DNA of 8,336 bases from Oscillospiraceae bacterium. GTDB taxonomy: Bacteria; Bacillota_A; Clostridia; Oscillospirales; Oscillospiraceae. The DNA is taken from NCBI GenBank assembly GCA_016302015.1, contig JAEDOJ010000054.1:1-8336 (forward strand), in the 5' to 3' direction. Of this stretch, positions 5,875 to 8,336 are shown one piece after another; within the stretch, counting starts at the first letter, position 1; each line of letters starts with the position of its first letter. The notes below the pieces were generated by a model. The model made no database searches and had not been told where the DNA came from. It worked only from the letters and a program-made list of their open reading frames with translations. Position numbers and translations under genes: made by a program.

Positions 5875-6060
5875 ATGGCAGAGGGTGAGAGAAGCGCTGA
5901 ACTGCGGCGACGCGGCGGCAGCATATTTCGACAAGTGAGGCGAAATATTCCCCTCAGGTTATTGACAAGCTTGGGGATTTGCAGTATAAAGGGAGTATAC
6001 GCCCTTCCGGCGAAGGCCGGAGAATCTGCGGCAGGAAAGGGAAGAGACCATGAATCATAA
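5875..6060 (+). CDS. Doubtful short ORF (61 aa) leading into the TPR gene
   Basis: ATG at 5875 is preceded, 9 bases upstream, by AAGGAG (5860-5865). The predicted product is an Arg-rich 61-residue peptide (MAEGERSAELRRRGG start, FRQVRRNIPLRLL middle) with no recognised domain. Its stop (6058-6060) overlaps the start of the TPR gene (6050), an arrangement compatible with translational coupling. Against it: third-position G/C is about half, lower than in the neighbouring genes; the strong promoter at 5962-5990 and the 8-bp inverted repeat lie inside it; and the sequence shows no fold. It may be a leader peptide or chance. Confidence 0.2.
   Translation: MAEGERSAELRRRGGSIFRQVRRNIPLRLLTSLGICSIKGVYALPAKAGESAAGKGRDHES
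5923..5948. promoter_or_regulatory. Inverted repeat with Spo0A-box-like half site upstream of the strong promoter
   Basis: ATATTTCG (5923-5930) and CGAAATAT (5941-5948) form a perfect 8-bp inverted repeat with a 10-base spacer. The left arm is part of TTTCGACAAG, whose complement CTTGTCGAAA contains an exact Spo0A-box core (TGTCGAA, 5927-5933). The right arm gives the weaker AGGCGAA. The right end is 14 bases before the -35 at 5962, a usual place for an activator or repressor site. The identity of the bound protein is inference. Confidence 0.4.
5962..5990 (+). promoter_or_regulatory. Near-consensus sigma-A promoter of the TPR/DUF4037/FprA operon
   Basis: Perfect -35 TTGACA (5962-5967), exactly 17 bases, and -10 TATAAA (5985-5990), one base from consensus. 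Transcription should start at about 5996-5998, giving a leader of about 53 bases before the ATG at 6050. The leader contains a 6-bp hairpin TCCGGC-GAAG-GCCGGA (6006-6021) ahead of the purine-rich ribosome binding region GGAAAGGGAAG (6034-6044). It is the best promoter match in the window. Confidence 0.88.
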
Positions 6061-6871
6061 GCCGCTCACCAGAGAAGATTACGAGGAGCCCTGCTGCCCT
6101 CTTTCCACACCTTCGGACTCCGTTCCCATCTGTGTGGGACGGATGATCGACAAGCTGGATGAGTACCTGAATAAGAATGACTATGCCGGCGCAGACCGAC
6201 ACCTCCGCTACTGGCGCATGGAGGCGGAGGCCGGGAACGATCTGCGGGGAAAGCTGACGGTGCTGAACGAACAGATGGGTCTGTACCGGAAGATGGGGAA
6301 AAAAGAGGAAGGGATGGAGGCAATCCGGGAGGGGCTTGCCCTTGCCGGCCGTCTTGACCTGGAAAATACCGTCACCCTGGGAACCACGCTGGTCAACGCC
6401 GCCACAGGACTGAAGTCCTTTGGAGAGGCGGAGGAGGCGCTGAAGCTGTACCAAAAGGCGCAGACCATCTATGAAGCCTTATTGAAGCCCGACGACGGCC
6501 GTCTGGGCGGGCTGTACAACAATCAGGCCCTTGCGCTGGCGGAATTGGGCGCCTTCCGGGAGGCGGAGGCGCTGTATCAGAAGGCCATTTCCATTATGGA
6601 ACAGCAGGAGTACGGAGAATTGGAGGTTGCCATTACCTGGTGCAACCTTGCCGACCTTGCCTCTGAGGAAATGGGTCTGCTGGAGAGCGAAGCCCGGGTT
6701 TCGGAATGTCTGGAAACAGCGGAAAAGCTGCTGGATACCCCGTCCCTGCCCCGCAACGGCTATTATGCCTTCGTCTGCGAGAAATGCGCCTCCACCTTTG
6801 GGTATTACGGCTATTTCCTGACGGAGCAGAGATTACTGAAGCAAGCGAGGGAAATTTATGAAAGGGCTTGA
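6050..6871 (+). CDS. Tetratricopeptide-repeat protein
   Basis: A 273-residue, probably cytoplasmic, alpha-helical repeat protein; no signal peptide or membrane segment is seen. TPR-like helix pairs are clearest at about residues 70-103 (NEQMGLYRKMGKKEEGMEAI), 109-145 (TLVNAATGLKSFGEAEEALK) and 151-185 (RLGGLYNNQALALAELGAFR, then the classic AEALYQKAI), with degenerate repeats to the end (LASEEMGLLESEARV; FGYYGYFLTEQRLLKQAREI). TPRs bind partner proteins or peptides, so this is likely an adaptor or target rather than an enzyme. An N-terminal CC (15-16) and a CEKC (243-246) are present. The start at 6050 has a purine-rich ribosome site just upstream; the next in-frame ATG (6143) lacks one. Its 3' end overlaps the following DUF4037 gene by 14 bases, suggesting the two products are made together and may interact. 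Confidence 0.9.
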   Translation: MNHKPLTREDYEEPCCPLSTPSDSVPICVGRMIDKLDEYLNKNDYAGADRHLRYWRMEAEAGNDLRGKLTVLNEQMGLYRKMGKKEEGMEAIREGLALAGRLDLENTVTLGTTLVNAATGLKSFGEAEEALKLYQKAQTIYEALLKPDDGRLGGLYNNQALALAELGAFREAEALYQKAISIMEQQEYGELEVAITWCNLADLASEEMGLLESEARVSECLETAEKLLDTPSLPRNGYYAFVCEKCASTFGYYGYFLTEQRLLKQAREIYERA

Positions 6872-7793
6872 ACTTTCCCGGGGCTATTATGAAGAATACG
6901 GGAAACCCATGCTGGAGCGGGATTTCCCGGAGCTGCTGCCCTATCTGGCGGTGGGCTTTACGGGAAGCGGGTCGGAGCACTACGGCTATGACGACGAAAC
7001 CTCCCGGGATCACGATTTTGAACCGGGGTTCTGCATTTTCCTCCCCGGGGAGGATGTGGTAGACCGGAGGAAGGCGTTTTTGCTGGAGCGTGCCTACGCA
7101 AAGCTGCCCAGGGAATATCAGGGGGTCAAGCGCCAGCCTGTTTCCCCGGTGGGCGGCAACCGGAACGGCGTGCTGCGGACGGAGGAATATTATGCCGCCG
7201 CGGTGGGCTCTCCCACAGGGGAGCTTTCCCCGGAGGCGTGGCTTCGCATTCCCGATTATGCCCTGGCGGAGGCGGTCAACGGCGAAATCTGGTTCGACGG
7301 CTACGGAGAGGTTTCCCGGATTCGTGAAAACCTCAAGGCCATGCCTCAGGACGTAAAGCTCAAGCGTCTTGCCGGGAATCTTCTGGTCATGGCTCAGTCG
7401 GGGCAGTATAATTTTCTTCGCTGCCTGAGCCACGGAGAACCGGAGGCGGCGCAGATGGCCTGTATGGAATTTGTCACCGGGACAATGAAGGTGCTGTTCC
7501 TGCTGAACGACCGGTATATGCCCTATTACAAGTGGAGCTTCCGGGGTCTGCGGGAGCTGGAGAATATGGAGGAGCTTTCCCGGAAACTTTCCCGGCTGGT
7601 TTTGGGAGATTCGGCTGCAACGGAGAAAAAATATGGGATCATTGAGGACATTTCCTCTCAGGTGATCTCGGAGCTTCAGGCAAGAGAGCTTACAAAGGCA
7701 ATTTGCGGGGATCTGGAAAAACACGCCTATTCTGTCAACGACAGAATCCGGGATCCCCTGATTCGGAATATGCATATTTTAACAGCAATTTAA
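6858..7793 (+). CDS. DUF4037 nucleotidyltransferase-fold protein
   Basis: A 311-residue soluble protein. Residues 32-57 carry the nucleotidyltransferase-type signature: GSGS (36-39), then HYGYDDETSRDHDF, with Asp51 and Asp53 in the DxD position expected to bind metal and nucleotide. GFCIFLPGE (57-65) and MPYYKWSFRGL are further landmarks that I associate with DUF4037. The C-terminal half is helical (LKRLAGNLLVMAQSGQYNFL, MACMEFVTGTMKVLFLLNDR, then LRELENMEELSRKLSRLVLG), similar in style to the helical tail of kanamycin-nucleotidyltransferase-like proteins. It probably transfers a nucleotide to an unknown protein, RNA or small molecule. The ATG has GAGGG (6847-6851) just upstream and lies inside the TPR gene's end. 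The stop is 11 bases before the flavodiiron gene. The fold and active-site residues are clear; the substrate is unknown, and resistance to an aminoglycoside is not implied. Confidence 0.88.
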   Translation: MKGLELSRGYYEEYGKPMLERDFPELLPYLAVGFTGSGSEHYGYDDETSRDHDFEPGFCIFLPGEDVVDRRKAFLLERAYAKLPREYQGVKRQPVSPVGGNRNGVLRTEEYYAAAVGSPTGELSPEAWLRIPDYALAEAVNGEIWFDGYGEVSRIRENLKAMPQDVKLKRLAGNLLVMAQSGQYNFLRCLSHGEPEAAQMACMEFVTGTMKVLFLLNDRYMPYYKWSFRGLRELENMEELSRKLSRLVLGDSAATEKKYGIIEDISSQVISELQARELTKAICGDLEKHAYSVNDRIRDPLIRNMHILTAI

Positions 7794-7804
7794 GGAGGAA
7801 AGAA

Positions 7805-8336
7805 ATGAATATTACAAAAGACATTCGGTATGTGGGCGTAAACGATCACCAGGTTGACCTGTTTGAGGGACAGTATGTGGTTCCCAACGGCATGGCTTAC
7901 AACTCTTATGTGATCCTTGACGAAAAGGTTGCCGTCATGGATACGGTGGACAAAAACTTCACCCATGAATGGCTGGACAATCTTTCCGCCGTGCTGGGGG
8001 ACAGAAAGCCGGATTATCTGGTGGTTCAGCATATGGAGCCGGATCATTCCGCAAACATCGCTCAGTTTATGAACACCTATCCCCAGGCTGTGGTGGTGTC
8101 CTCCGCCAAGGCCTTCACCATGATGAAGAATTTCTTCGGCACGGAGTTTGAAGACCGCCGTGTGGTGGTGGGGGAGGGAAGCACCCTCTGTCTGGGCGAG
8201 CATACCCTGACCTTCGTTACCGCACCCATGGTTCACTGGCCTGAGGTCATTGTGACCTACGACAGCAGGGACAAGGTGCTCTTCTCCGCCGACGGCTTCG
8301 GCAAGTTCGGCGCTCTGGATGTGGAGGAGGACTGGG
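7805..8336 (+). CDS. fprA: FprA-type flavodiiron protein (NO/O2 reductase), N-terminal part
   Basis: The first 177 residues of a cytoplasmic flavodiiron protein; the family is normally about 390-400 residues, so the flavodoxin domain lies beyond the window. The metallo-beta-lactamase-like domain shows the diiron ligand set: His76-x-Glu78-x-Asp80-His81 (QHMEPDHSAN), His144 (APMVHWPEV) and Asp163 (LFSADGFGKFG); the last His ligand should follow outside. GMAYNSYVI (29-37) and VAVMDTVD (42-49) are typical of the N-terminus. These enzymes reduce O2 to water or NO to N2O, protecting anaerobes. AGGAGG (7793-7798) lies 6 bases before the ATG and overlaps the DUF4037 stop, so the gene is very probably translated from the same message as the TPR and DUF4037 genes. 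All ligands expected in this part are intact. Confidence 0.96.
   Translation, partial: MNITKDIRYVGVNDHQVDLFEGQYVVPNGMAYNSYVILDEKVAVMDTVDKNFTHEWLDNLSAVLGDRKPDYLVVQHMEPDHSANIAQFMNTYPQAVVVSSAKAFTMMKNFFGTEFEDRRVVVGEGSTLCLGEHTLTFVTAPMVHWPEVIVTYDSRDKVLFSADGFGKFGALDVEEDW

Larger units (their letters stand above)
5553..6049. other. Divergent intergenic region of about 500 bp
   Basis: No convincing gene occupies this stretch; reading frames in it are short and lack the codon pattern of the neighbours. It holds, from left to right: the Shine-Dalgarno of the - strand 92-aa gene; a Spo0A-box-like TTCGACA (5623); small G/A and T-rich hairpins (for example CCCTG-TGA-CAGGG near 5634-5647, and GGAAAA/TTTTCC at 5649-5667); a near Spo0A box at 5730; an isolated TTGACA at 5779; a weak hairpin with a T7 tract; a good Shine-Dalgarno before a doubtful short ORF; an 8-bp inverted repeat; and a very strong promoter. 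I do not recognise a known structured RNA here. Confidence 0.6.

Noticed and set aside
6633..7775. Long open frame of 380 codons on the - strand opposite the TPR and DUF4037 genes
   Set aside because: Its translation shows no domain or normal protein composition, and both genes on the + strand have clear family features. It is an antisense shadow of GC-rich codons.
7790..8236. Open frame on the - strand opposite the flavodiiron gene
   Set aside because: The + strand carries the unmistakable diiron ligand motifs; the antisense product has no features.
1..8336. Mobile elements, CRISPR arrays, tRNA or rRNA genes, prophage genes
   Set aside because: No repeated direct units with spacers, transposase or integrase motifs, cloverleaf or rRNA-like sequence were seen on either strand.

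Overview
The window looks like chromosomal DNA from a Gram-positive, obligately anaerobic Firmicute of the Oscillospirales/Clostridia type. Pointers are a fairly GC-rich composition with many GGAGG-type ribosome binding sites, a clostridial-style ThrRS sequence, an FprA-type flavodiiron protein, NrdR, an M42 peptidase and an abundance of compact housekeeping and envelope genes. The genus cannot be settled from this sequence alone. I see no mobile element, CRISPR array, tRNA or rRNA.

Left part (1-3562), all on +: the 3' end of thrS with its intrinsic terminator; a stand-alone lipoprotein gene with its own extended -10 promoter, TTG start and terminator; then a two-gene unit of an M42 metallo-aminopeptidase and a membrane YdcF/SanA-like DUF218 protein, joined by an ATGA overlap. 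The unit ends in a near-perfect palindrome that also serves the convergent genes to its right.

Middle part (3559-5552), all on -: a small 92-aa protein of unknown role is followed by nrdR, the ATP-cone repressor of ribonucleotide reductase genes, which has its own good promoter. nrdR is joined by an ATGA overlap to a membrane-anchored polysaccharide deacetylase with a copper-amine-oxidase-like N-terminal domain.

Right part (5553-8336): a roughly 500-bp divergent intergenic region carries two exact and one near Spo0A-box-like heptamers, an 8-bp inverted repeat, a weak hairpin with a U-tract, a possible short ORF and an almost perfect sigma-A promoter (TTGACA-17-TATAAA). This promoter faces a tightly packed operon of a TPR protein, a DUF4037 nucleotidyltransferase-fold protein (14-bp overlap) and a flavodiiron NO/O2 reductase that runs off the window. 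The TPR/DUF4037 pair, its control region and its link to a detoxification enzyme are the least explained part of the window and the best candidate for an undescribed system; the functional link is inference.
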